64,000 bases of DNA from NCBI GenBank assembly GCA_045596365.1, contig JAZOCE010000001.1, positions 1 through 64,000 on the forward strand. Direction: 5' to 3'. This DNA comes from RGIG4079 sp045596365. GTDB taxonomy: Bacteria > Bacteroidota > Bacteroidia > Bacteroidales > Muribaculaceae. The position numbers were made by a program, and so were the translations under genes. The number at the start of each line of letters is the position of its first letter. Position 1 is the first letter of the stretch. The notes under the pieces were generated by a model, which saw only the letters and a program-made list of their open reading frames with translations, was not told the origin of the DNA and did not search any database. Positions 43,062 to 51,499 of the stretch are shown piece by piece.

Positions 43062-44216
43062 TTATACGATATTATAAAGTTTTTGAATTTCAGATGAGTT
43101 ATCTGAAATATTTGATTTTAAATAGTTAATATATTTATCTCTGAGATTTTTATTCTCTATTAGTTCAAGAATAGAATTTGCAACTGATTCTCCCGTCATT
43201 TCACAAATTGAAGCATTAACTCTGTCTGTAAATTGGTCATTTACAGTAGAAAAATTGGTTACAACTATTGGTTTACATAGTATCTTTGCTTCATCAAGAG
43301 CGATAGAACGGCCCTCAAATCGTGATGGATGTACTATAATATCGGCTGCATTTAAGTATGGGTATGGATTGGATTTAGTCCCAAGAAAAAGCATATTATC
43401 ATTAAGTCTATTTTCTTTGACAATATCAATATATTTTTTATCAACGATTGCACCTATAAATATCCATTTGAAATCAATTCGTTTTTCTTGTAAAATCTTA
43501 GCTACGTCAATGGCAATATCTATACCTTTATTGTAGCAAATGTGCCCAATTGTTGCCAATAGAAAACCTGTATGTTGTGGTATTTTGACATCTTCTTGTG
43601 CCATCATACTAATGAGAGTAGGAGAGGAGATATTCTCCATCAGATAAATTTTATCACTACATTCAGGGAAATATTGTTTAAGAGAATCGACACAAATATC
43701 TGATATTGTAAATATTGCATCAACCTTAGGAAAATATTTTTTATCAGCTTTATAATAATAAGACCATTTTTTATAATCGCTATGAAAAAATGTTATTTTC
43801 TTTTTAGCGTTTAATTTGTTTACCATATAATATAGTTGCTGCTGACCATTATAATCTATAATTGCATCATATTCTTCTTTGATCGCAGGCATTAAATAAG
43901 CGAGAAAGCGTCCAGCAAGACTTTTGTCTATAAGAGATAATATTAGCCTTATAACATGACCTAATGCAAGTAATGGTTTGCCCAGTTTAATTAATTGGAT
44001 AAAACCATCAACACGAGAGGTTAATGCAGCTAGAATGGGATTTGTTATAACATTAATATTTTTAGGAAGAAGTGTCATTAATTCACCGGTAGGAGAAATC
44101 AATAATAATGATACATTATATAACGATGTGTCAATTGTATTGAGTAACGATGTCATGCTTTTTGACACACCACCTGTCTCCATATTACTAATAATAAATA
44201 AAATTTTCTTTTTCAT
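43062..44216 (-). CDS. Glycosyltransferase family 4 protein
   Basis: A 384-residue GT-B enzyme. The start KKILFIISNMETGGVSKSM is the usual GT4 donor-domain glycine loop. DAIIDYNGQQ, FFHSDYKKWSYYY, LLATIGHICYNKGIDIAI, IVHPSRFEGRSIALDEAKILCKPIVVTNF (EX7E) and SICEMTGESV follow in order. It overlaps nothing but is only 1-2 bases from its neighbours. Acceptor and sugar unknown. Confidence 0.92.
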   Translation of the reverse strand: MKKKILFIISNMETGGVSKSMTSLLNTIDTSLYNVSLLLISPTGELMTLLPKNINVITNPILAALTSRVDGFIQLIKLGKPLLALGHVIRLILSLIDKSLAGRFLAYLMPAIKEEYDAIIDYNGQQQLYYMVNKLNAKKKITFFHSDYKKWSYYYKADKKYFPKVDAIFTISDICVDSLKQYFPECSDKIYLMENISSPTLISMMAQEDVKIPQHTGFLLATIGHICYNKGIDIAIDVAKILQEKRIDFKWIFIGAIVDKKYIDIVKENRLNDNMLFLGTKSNPYPYLNAADIIVHPSRFEGRSIALDEAKILCKPIVVTNFSTVNDQFTDRVNASICEMTGESVANSILELIENKNLRDKYINYLKSNISDNSSEIQKLYNIV

Positions 44217-45329
44217 TTATTTAAATAAATTTTCAATTGCAGCGATAGTTTCGGTTGGATTGAATCGCATTGCTCTATTCCGAGCCTGTCGGGAATAGAA
44301 ATTGCCTAGCTCGTTGTTTTCAATCATCCGTTTTACGGCTTGATATATTGACGCGTCATCATGGTTGCACAATAATCCATATTTGTTATCTTCAAGAATT
44401 TCTATGGGACCGGCTGTGCGAGTTGAAACTATAGGAACACCAAGGCTCATAGCTTCACATATTACAAGACTAAACCCCTCAAATCCAGAACAACTCAGAA
44501 ATAAGTTCGCACTTTTTACGTATGGAAAAGGGTTGCGCATAAATCCCATGAATTTTACTATATCATTAACATTCATTTCATTAGCTAATTCCTCAAGGTC
44601 AGTTCGTAGTACTCCATCGCCTATGATTATGAATTGAATATTGGAGCGTCCTTCTAACTTAAATTTTGAGGCAAGACGAATAATGCGGTCCATACATTTT
44701 TGATGACACAAACGACCTACTGTAACGATAGTAAACTTATCATATTTAATATCTTCTTTTGATGCTAATGATGTTATTTTTTCTATATCAATAGGGTTGT
44801 ATATGACATCAACAGGAGTTTGTATATTTTTAAAACGTTGGATAAAAGCATCTTTTGCTAAAGGAGAAACACATATGATTTTATCCATTTTATTATATGA
44901 GAGTACTTCTTCTCCCGTTCTAAATTGCATAGCTTCATAAGGGTCGCGTAGTAAATCGCAATGTACCCATGAAACATTTATTGCTTCAGGGTTTAGGATC
45001 GCATGCATCTTCAGTGGCATTCCTTCGAGGAAGCTAATTACAAGGTCATATTTACCTCTTATTGCTGATTTTAATTTTCTGCGTAAAAAATAATCTATTC
45101 CGAGCCAATTAGAAATGCGATAAGCTAATTTATAACAAAGTGTATATCCCCTCCATACAGATATGCGCTTAACATCTGTAGGAATCTCGTCTGCAAGTGT
45201 ACCGCCCGGAATTATTTGGCATAGAGTAACATCATAATTATTGTAGTCAAAATGATGTAATATATCAAGTAGTACTCGTTCAGCTCCACCTCCATTTAAC
45301 GGCCCTGTTATAAATAAAATACGTTTCAT
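44217..45329 (-). CDS. Glycosyltransferase family 4 protein
   Basis: A 370-residue GT-B enzyme: LFITGPLNGGGAERVLLDI at the start, SWVHCDLLRDPYEAM, CVSPLAKDAF, VGRLCHQKCMDRII, and SCSGFEGFSLVICEAMSLGVPIVSTRTAGPIEIL (EX7E). It resembles the second GT4 gene beside it in overall order but not in detail. Its stop abuts the ATG of the next gene, and its start overlaps the GT2 gene upstream by 4 bases. Sugar unknown. Confidence 0.93.
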   Translation of the reverse strand: MKRILFITGPLNGGGAERVLLDILHHFDYNNYDVTLCQIIPGGTLADEIPTDVKRISVWRGYTLCYKLAYRISNWLGIDYFLRRKLKSAIRGKYDLVISFLEGMPLKMHAILNPEAINVSWVHCDLLRDPYEAMQFRTGEEVLSYNKMDKIICVSPLAKDAFIQRFKNIQTPVDVIYNPIDIEKITSLASKEDIKYDKFTIVTVGRLCHQKCMDRIIRLASKFKLEGRSNIQFIIIGDGVLRTDLEELANEMNVNDIVKFMGFMRNPFPYVKSANLFLSCSGFEGFSLVICEAMSLGVPIVSTRTAGPIEILEDNKYGLLCNHDDASIYQAVKRMIENNELGNFYSRQARNRAMRFNPTETIAAIENLFK

Positions 45330-46315
45330 TTGACTATAAGAGATGTAATAAAATCTGCTATAAAATATGGGAAACGTTTAAAAATATATTGCATTAAGCG
45401 ATATGTCTTAGGTAAATCACATTTAGAAAATTGTATTTCCTTTCCTATTTTCAATGTAATATTATTAAAAACTTTTTTCCGTTCTGATTTACTTGAATTA
45501 GTTAGATATAATGTATATATAGTTTGCCAAAAATAAAATGTTATTTGGTTATTACAAAATGATATATATGTCTTGTTATTAATGCCTAAGGAATTTATTA
45601 ACCGTTCACGATTCTTTTGCAATTTAAATATGTAATAAAACATTGAATTATAATCGATACGACGATTTGTGAGCGACACATTACCATAGTGTGTATAAAT
45701 ATAATTAGAAACAGGAACGAGGGTTATTGAACTACAATTTTGTAAAACACAGAGATTAAACAAATGGTCTTCCCCGTAATTTAATGACTCAACAAAGCGA
45801 TTGTCTCCAATTATCTCTCTTTTATATAGTTTGCAACACGGCCCATGCCATAGATGTTTATTCTCACCTATGAAAATTGCTTCGCTAAGTGTATTATTAT
45901 GTAAGTAGTAATTATTAAACTCTTCAAAAGTTTTTCTTTCTGTTGGTCGCCCGTCTGCATACCATAAATCAAAACCAGATGCTATAATGTCGCTATCATA
46001 TTTTACAAGATCAGATAAATATGTTGATGTAACATAGTCATCAGAATCAATAAATGTAATATATTCTCCTTTGGCGTTGTCAATCCCGAGATTGCGAGCT
46101 GCTGATACTCCTTTGTTCTCTTGGTGAAAGACTTTTATGCTAGAATACTTATAAGCATATTTGTCGCAAATTTTGTCGGAATTATCAGTACTCCCATCAT
46201 TAATAAGTAATAATTCCCAATTATTATAATTCTGAGCTAATACACTTTCAATGCATTTATCTAAATACTTTTCAACATTATAAATAGGAATAATTATGGA
46301 GATATTTGGATTCAT
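45326..46315 (-). CDS. Glycosyltransferase family 2 protein
   Basis: A 329-residue GT-A enzyme: ISIIIPIYNVEKYLDKCIES, LINDGSTDNSDKICDKYA, ENKGVSAARNLGIDNAKGEY, and FIDSDDYV (DxD). GEDHLFNLCVLQ follows at about residue 155. The first 105 residues closely parallel the neighbouring GT2 gene at 46318-47283, whereas the C-terminal halves differ. This suggests duplication with acceptor-domain divergence or independent recruitment. Sugar unknown. Confidence 0.93.
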   Translation of the reverse strand: MNPNISIIIPIYNVEKYLDKCIESVLAQNYNNWELLLINDGSTDNSDKICDKYAYKYSSIKVFHQENKGVSAARNLGIDNAKGEYITFIDSDDYVTSTYLSDLVKYDSDIIASGFDLWYADGRPTERKTFEEFNNYYLHNNTLSEAIFIGENKHLWHGPCCKLYKREIIGDNRFVESLNYGEDHLFNLCVLQNCSSITLVPVSNYIYTHYGNVSLTNRRIDYNSMFYYIFKLQKNRERLINSLGINNKTYISFCNNQITFYFWQTIYTLYLTNSSKSERKKVFNNITLKIGKEIQFSKCDLPKTYRLMQYIFKRFPYFIADFITSLIVK

Positions 46316-46317
46316 TC

Positions 46318-47283
46318 TTATTTTTTTAAATGAGCAAGGAAATCATAAATATAGAAGCATTCCCATTTTAAAAATTGCTTTAATATAGCCTCCTTCCATG
46401 TGTTAAAGCGTTTATACTTCTTGTAAAATTTCCAGTCTTGTTCTTTTAAACAATTTATTCGCTCAGATTTTTGAGGAATAATATTAATACATGATATTAT
46501 ACGTTCTTGTAAATCCAATTCCCAATTTATTATTTCTATTTTAGCATTAGCATTAAGTTTATATTTCGTATTAAGTTTATAAATAGATTCAATTAATTTA
46601 TTCTTTGTAATATTTTCTATTGTATATGGAAAATGTTTTTGACTTAAGGATGCTCCATCCAAAATGCGATTATAATTATAATTATAATCCGCTATAAAAT
46701 ATATTTTTTTGCAATGTAAAAGATAATTATATACGAATATAGTATCTTCTCCACGATGGATATTATAAGGGAAATATAATGAGTTTTCGTTTATAATTTT
46801 TCTAGAAAAAAATTTCCCCCATGGTGCAGTAAAATTCCCATTTATTATAAAGAAAGAGACATAATCCTCTAAACAATTGAAATCATAATTAATTTTAACA
46901 ATAGATTTTTCTTCATTAATAATATCTGTATAACTAGTAAAAATTAAATCTGCTTTGACTTTTATCAGACATGTGTATATATTATCTAGATATTGAGATA
47001 ATATATAGTCATCAGAATCAACGAATGTGATATATTTACCTTTAGCATTATCTATCCCTAAATTGCGCGCAGAACTAACCCCACCATTTTCTTTGTGAAT
47101 TACGATTATGCGCGAATCCTTTTTTGCATATTCGTTACAAATCATCCCGGAATTATCGGTACTTCCATCGTTGACAAGTATCAGTTCAAAATCAGTAAAT
47201 GTTTGTGCTAATATGCTATCAATACATCGAGGAAGATATTGCTCAGTATTATAAACAGGAACTATGACAGAGACTTTTGACAT
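46318..47283 (-). CDS. Glycosyltransferase family 2 protein
   Basis: A 321-residue GT-A enzyme: VSVIVPVYNTEQYLPRCID, LVNDGSTDNSGMICNEYA, KENGGVSSARNLGIDNAKG, FVDSDDYI (DxD) and HRGEDTIFVYNYLLH. The coding sequence is very AT-rich (10 G+C of 60 at 46681-46740 by hand count), the extreme for the locus. Its stop lies 2 bases before the start of the paralogous GT2 gene. Sugar unknown. Confidence 0.93.
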   Translation of the reverse strand: MSKVSVIVPVYNTEQYLPRCIDSILAQTFTDFELILVNDGSTDNSGMICNEYAKKDSRIIVIHKENGGVSSARNLGIDNAKGKYITFVDSDDYILSQYLDNIYTCLIKVKADLIFTSYTDIINEEKSIVKINYDFNCLEDYVSFFIINGNFTAPWGKFFSRKIINENSLYFPYNIHRGEDTIFVYNYLLHCKKIYFIADYNYNYNRILDGASLSQKHFPYTIENITKNKLIESIYKLNTKYKLNANAKIEIINWELDLQERIISCINIIPQKSERINCLKEQDWKFYKKYKRFNTWKEAILKQFLKWECFYIYDFLAHLKK

Positions 47284-48377
47284 TATGAAAGATTTGAGGT
47301 TAGGAAATTTATGCTATTTTGTTTTAGAATATTTCGTTTAGCATTTACTGAATCCCAGTTAATAGTATTGTTGTTTAATAAAAGTTCATTAATTGATGAA
47401 TAGAGACAAGACATTAAATCAAATTGAGATAGGAGAGAGATGAAACGACTATAACCTCTTTCTATATTTGCGATGCTGTAAAATTCTTTATTGAAAATGA
47501 TAGAAAAAACTGTACCATGAAATGAGTCGGTAATAATCATTTTTGCATCTCTAAACACAGTAAGCCATTCAGGTACGGTTAATGTACATTTATTATCAGC
47601 ACTAATGATTTTTAGCTTTAGCCCTTTTTGTATTGCTATAGTTTTAAGTTTGGACTCTATATCATCGTTTAAATCAAGAATATATGCACATAAAATGTCT
47701 TCTTCAATTTTTGGAATTTCTCTGCATAGTTCCTCATATTCTTCTCTCTCAAGTAATAATGTTGGATCAAGAACACATACTGCATCTTCTCGTTTAAGAT
47801 ATTTTCGACATAATTCTATCCCATCTATCTCACGAACAGATACTGCATCAAATCGAGATAATAATTCTTTGCAAGTTTCAGTTTGTTCATCAGTAAATTC
47901 CCATTCGTTATTGCCAAATGATGCTGCATAAGAAATACGTTTTACTTTATTCTCTTCTGGAATAAAACACAGAAACATTTTATCAATCACGCCCCAATTA
48001 TATAATGGTCGCCACACTTGATCACTGCCAACAATAAATGCATCAAATCGATTAAAATCGATAGAATTATAATTTGTAACATATTCTTGTTGAATATTTT
48101 TATCAATAAAAGGTTTTGTGAGTTTGCGCCTTTTTTTCTGATGAAGATTGTTCTTATGTTCACTAAATATATACTTCCTTTTTTTTAGGACATATTTAGT
48201 AAAAAGTCTTTTGGGAAACTCTAATAATAGTTTGAAAATATTTATTTTTTGCAAATATTCTTGTTCAATTACAATCGGATTATGTCCCATTCTTTTTAGG
48301 GTATATTGCAATGCAAATGCTTGTAATATCCCTCCGTAGTTTGCCTTCAGCTGTTGTGTTAATATCGCAATTCTCAT
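47283..48377 (-). CDS. Polysaccharide pyruvyl transferase family protein
   Basis: A 364-residue protein of the CsaB/WcaK-like pyruvyl transferase family: MRIAILTQQLKANYGGILQAFAL, FDAFIVGSDQVWRPLYN, RISYAASFGN, VSVREIDGIELCRKYL, DPTLLLEREEYEEL, and the late ITDSFHGTVFSIIF with the catalytic-region SFHG. These enzymes transfer pyruvate from phosphoenolpyruvate to a sugar to form a ketal, adding negative charge. It overlaps the next gene by one base. The acceptor sugar is unknown. Confidence 0.92.
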   Translation of the reverse strand: MRIAILTQQLKANYGGILQAFALQYTLKRMGHNPIVIEQEYLQKINIFKLLLEFPKRLFTKYVLKKRKYIFSEHKNNLHQKKRRKLTKPFIDKNIQQEYVTNYNSIDFNRFDAFIVGSDQVWRPLYNWGVIDKMFLCFIPEENKVKRISYAASFGNNEWEFTDEQTETCKELLSRFDAVSVREIDGIELCRKYLKREDAVCVLDPTLLLEREEYEELCREIPKIEEDILCAYILDLNDDIESKLKTIAIQKGLKLKIISADNKCTLTVPEWLTVFRDAKMIITDSFHGTVFSIIFNKEFYSIANIERGYSRFISLLSQFDLMSCLYSSINELLLNNNTINWDSVNAKRNILKQNSINFLTSNLS

Positions 48378-48404
48378 TTAAGCCTATTATAAGAGGTGAA
48401 ATGT

Positions 48405-49358
48405 TTAGAAATAGGAGCGGAGTTTGTGTTTAAGGATGCGGGGGATTGAGTTATAGCATTTGGAGTAGATTTTTTCGGGAGAGGGGAGATTTCTAAACTC
48501 TATCCAGGGTGTATTTGATAACTCATATCCCAAGAATGTGATTATCTCGTCTTTTGTGTATTTTTCAGAGTCAATCATGTGACGTACATAATAAAGGAGT
48601 AAATTTTTTAGTTCTTGTTCCATTTTAGGAATGTAATGTTCATAGCCGTTTTGCTTTGCCCATATTTTTTTTGTTTCATAGACACCAACATAGTCGTTAA
48701 TAATATCTTCTTTAAAACTATTAACGGTTTCTCCTCCCCAACGATAGTTGTATACGGCATCGAGATTAAGTTCGATTTTAGGTTTTTGATTATATGTAGC
48801 GATGTTAAATATGCGATCTTCGCCCCAAAAGCCATCAAAATCGATGTATTCTGCATTCATGAGTAGGTCTCGCCGATATAGTTTTCCGCAACAAGAAACA
48901 GGAAATAGATTGGGATTATATAAACAGCCTTCGATAGCTCGTTTTTTATCGTATTTATTGTTTATGGGGATTGATAAATTCCATTTGCTTAATCGACGGT
49001 TTATCTTCATTTGAACAATGTCAGCTTTGCGGTCGAGTGCTGTTACCATGCAACGAAATATTGCGTTTGGCTCAAGCCAATCATCTGCATCAACAAATGT
49101 AATGAAATTTCCTCGTGCATAATCAATTGCTTCTATACGAGATGAATATAATCCCTCGTTATCATCATGGCAAACGAGTGTAATGTCATTAAAATATCGT
49201 TTGCAATGAGATAATGTTTTATCGGTGCTATTATCTTCTATTACAATAACTTCAAGACTATGGTATGTCTGTTTAAAAATTGAGTCAATTGCTCGCTTAA
49301 TCGTCTTTTCCTTGTTATATGCAGGAATTACAACTGAAACAAAAGTGTTGCTTAACAT
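48405..49358 (-). CDS. Glycosyltransferase family 2 protein
   Basis: A 317-residue GT-A enzyme: FVSVVIPAYNKEKTIKRAIDS, VIEDNSTDKTLSHC, the donor region SRIEAIDYARGNF, FVDADDWL (DxD) and FWGEDRIFNIATY. It is the first glycosyltransferase after ugd in transcription order (6-base gap). No membrane segment is apparent. Sugar unknown. Confidence 0.92.
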   Translation of the reverse strand: MLSNTFVSVVIPAYNKEKTIKRAIDSIFKQTYHSLEVIVIEDNSTDKTLSHCKRYFNDITLVCHDDNEGLYSSRIEAIDYARGNFITFVDADDWLEPNAIFRCMVTALDRKADIVQMKINRRLSKWNLSIPINNKYDKKRAIEGCLYNPNLFPVSCCGKLYRRDLLMNAEYIDFDGFWGEDRIFNIATYNQKPKIELNLDAVYNYRWGGETVNSFKEDIINDYVGVYETKKIWAKQNGYEHYIPKMEQELKNLLLYYVRHMIDSEKYTKDEIITFLGYELSNTPWIEFRNLPSPEKIYSKCYNSIPRILKHKLRSYF

Positions 49359-49364
49359 GTGATT

Positions 49365-50675
49365 TTATCGTCCTATACAATGATATTCAAAGCCTTCTTC
49401 CATGAGTTCTAACGCATCATATATGTTTCTCCCATCAACAATCAAATTGCCTTTCATGGCTTTGTGGATAACATTCCATGATGGTACTCTAAATTGTTTC
49501 CATTCGGTCATTAATGCAATGGCATCGGCATCTACTACAGCATCATACATGTCTTTTGCGTATGAAATTCTATCACCTAACCTTCGCTTGGCTTCATCCA
49601 TTGCAACAGGATCATATGCGATAACTTCAGCGCCTGATGACAGTAATTTTTCGATGACTACAAGTGCTGGCGCTTCTCTCATATCGTCTGTCTCGGGTTT
49701 AAATGCTAATCCCCAAACTGCAATGCGTTTCCCTTTTAAGGGTGATAATACTTTATTTAGTTTGTCATATACAATAGATTTCTGATGTTCGTTTACTCGT
49801 TCAACTGCTTCGATTATCTGCATATGATAGCCATGTTCTTTTCCCGTATTGATGAGCGCTTTTACGTCTTTAGGAAAGCACGAACCGCCATATCCGCATC
49901 CGGCATATAAAAATTTATTTCCTATACGAGCATCGGTCCCTATACCTTTGCGCACCATGTTTACATCGGCTCCTACAAGTTCACATAGATTTGCAATATC
50001 ATTCATGAATGAAATGCGTGTGGCCAACATTGAATTCGCAGCATATTTGGTCATCTCGGCAGATGCTATGTCCATAAATATAACACGAAAATTATTAAGT
50101 AAGAATGGACGATATAAACGTTCCATAACTTTGCGTGCTCGTTCGCTTTCAATTCCTATAACAACTCTGTCAGGAGACATGAAATCCTTGATGGCAGCTC
50201 CCTCTTTAAGAAATTCAGGATTTGAAGCAACCTCAAATGGAATTTCAACGCCACGTTTTAGCAATTCTTCATTAATGACTGTCTTTATTTTTCTTGAGGT
50301 TCCAACCGGAACTGTGCTTTTAGTTACAAGTATTGCATATTTATTGATGTATCGTCCAAATGTGCGAGCAACATCAAGGACATATCTCAAATCGGCACTA
50401 CCATCGTCATCAGGAGGGGTCCCGACGGCACAAAATACAACCTCAACATCATTTAGACAAGATGAGAGGTCAGTCGCAAATCTTAACCGACCTTCTTTGT
50501 GATTGCGTATTACAAGTTCTTCAAGCCCGGGTTCGTAAATAGGTATTATGCCTTTTTTTAGATTGTCAATTTTTTCTTGATTAATATCAATGCAAGTTAC
50601 ATTTATTCCTACTTCGGCAAAGCATGCCCCTGATACTAATCCTACATATCCTGTACCAACTATTGCAATGTTCAT
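49365..50675 (-). CDS. ugd: UDP-glucose 6-dehydrogenase
   Basis: A 436-residue NAD-dependent nucleotide-sugar dehydrogenase: MNIAIVGTGYVGLVSGACFAEVG (Rossmann), AVGTPPDDDGSADL, TKSTVPVGTS, NPEFLKEGAAIKDFM, the catalytic Cys in GCGYGGSCFPKDV, and GLAFKPETDDMREAPAL. It oxidises UDP-glucose to UDP-glucuronate, supplying acidic sugar. The GDP-mannose or UDP-ManNAc dehydrogenase branches are less likely from these motifs. Start ATG 50675 matches the family N-terminus; a longer frame to 50720 overlaps UpxY. It is visibly higher in G+C than the glycosyltransferases. Confidence 0.95.
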   Translation of the reverse strand: MNIAIVGTGYVGLVSGACFAEVGINVTCIDINQEKIDNLKKGIIPIYEPGLEELVIRNHKEGRLRFATDLSSCLNDVEVVFCAVGTPPDDDGSADLRYVLDVARTFGRYINKYAILVTKSTVPVGTSRKIKTVINEELLKRGVEIPFEVASNPEFLKEGAAIKDFMSPDRVVIGIESERARKVMERLYRPFLLNNFRVIFMDIASAEMTKYAANSMLATRISFMNDIANLCELVGADVNMVRKGIGTDARIGNKFLYAGCGYGGSCFPKDVKALINTGKEHGYHMQIIEAVERVNEHQKSIVYDKLNKVLSPLKGKRIAVWGLAFKPETDDMREAPALVVIEKLLSSGAEVIAYDPVAMDEAKRRLGDRISYAKDMYDAVVDADAIALMTEWKQFRVPSWNVIHKAMKGNLIVDGRNIYDALELMEEGFEYHCIGR

Positions 50676-50682
50676 AGAATAT

Positions 50683-51219
50683 TTATTGAGGTAATTTTTC
50701 GACAAGAGAAGGGTGTACAAATGTTGTTGCTACTGCAGCAATCCCGTGTAAACACACAACTACACGTCTATCTCCTTTTATTCGCATGAAATATCCCTCA
50801 GTATCTTTAAATATCCCTCCAGTAATCCTTACTTTGTCTCCTTTTTTAAAATTAGTAATATCTGGTTCTAAATAAATAATTTGTTCATCAATCGAACCTG
50901 ATACTGCTATGAAGCTCTGCATCTGATTGTTGGGGATGGTGATAGGCGTCTTTGTTTCCCTATCCATTATATATCTAATGGGGAGTGTTGTTGTTTGTTT
51001 TATCTCTTGTAGTTTTTGTTTTGTTGTATATATAAAAATTAAATTATGTATTGCCGGTACTTTTTCTTTTATACGTCTTTCGCCTCTCATGCGTATTCGA
51101 TATTTCATTGGCAAGAATGTTTCAATATGTCGCGCATCCATTTCTCGCTTGATTTTCATCTCTCGATTATAGGTAACCCTGATTGCATACCAATTATTTT
51201 CAACTGTTTCTGTTGTCAT
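50683..51219 (-). CDS. upxY: UpxY family transcription antiterminator (NusG-like)
   Basis: A 178-residue NusG paralogue. The NGN domain covers about residues 8-105 (NWYAIRVTYNREMKIKREMDARHIETFLPM) and a KOW motif lies at about 125-150 (FKKGDKVRITGGIFKDTEGYFMRI). In Bacteroides the first gene of each capsule operon encodes UpxY, which prevents premature termination in the untranslated leader of its own locus. Here it is also the first gene, with a leader of about 130 bases carrying a stem-loop. No UpxZ-type inhibitor gene follows; ugd is next. Confidence 0.92.
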   Translation of the reverse strand: MTTETVENNWYAIRVTYNREMKIKREMDARHIETFLPMKYRIRMRGERRIKEKVPAIHNLIFIYTTKQKLQEIKQTTTLPIRYIMDRETKTPITIPNNQMQSFIAVSGSIDEQIIYLEPDITNFKKGDKVRITGGIFKDTEGYFMRIKGDRRVVVCLHGIAAVATTFVHPSLVEKLPQ

Positions 51220-51244
51220 GTGAGAGTGTTAGGCAATACTTGGG

Positions 51245-51274
51245 GACACCATTCAGCTTAATGCTGTGGTAGTC
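51245..51274 (-). promoter_or_regulatory. Stem-loop in the leader of the polysaccharide operon
   Basis: On the minus strand ACCA-CAGC (51270-51263) pairs with GCTG-TGGT (51257-51248, two-base bulge); GAC/GTC pairs extend it. It lies between the promoter and the UpxY ATG. A leader pause or termination site acted on by UpxY is inferred. A 10-base palindrome CATCCGGATG (51298-51307) sits further upstream in the same leader. Confidence 0.55.
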
Positions 51275-51358
51275 AGTTGATTTCGTTTTATTGTCTCCAT
51301 CCGGATGACCAATATTCATAGACTATTGAAATTTGATAATAAATAGCCTTATTCTATG

Positions 51359-51366
51359 CAAATATA
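51359..51366 (-). promoter_or_regulatory. Promoter -7 element of the polysaccharide operon
   Basis: TATATTTG on the minus strand fits TAnnTTTG, about 140 bases before UpxY. No -33 TTTG at the proper distance and no long flanking inverted repeats are visible, so promoter inversion is not supported. Confidence 0.55.
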
Positions 51367-51499
51367 ATGGAAATTTATTTATATATAGAGGTTTTATAAA
51401 AATATTTTTAAGCAAAATCTAATTTGATACGATATTTTAACCAAGTTATAATTTAATGCATTTTTTTTCGTTACTAATATTGATATACATTATTGCACA

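Noticed and set aside
49849..50502. Plus-strand frame of 217 codons opposite ugd
   Set aside because: It lies wholly within a clear ugd gene with all family motifs and shows no domain of its own.
51298..51307. CATCCGGATG as half of an invertible-promoter repeat
   Set aside because: It is a self-contained palindrome inside the leader; no second copy flanks the promoter, so there is no invertible segment to define.
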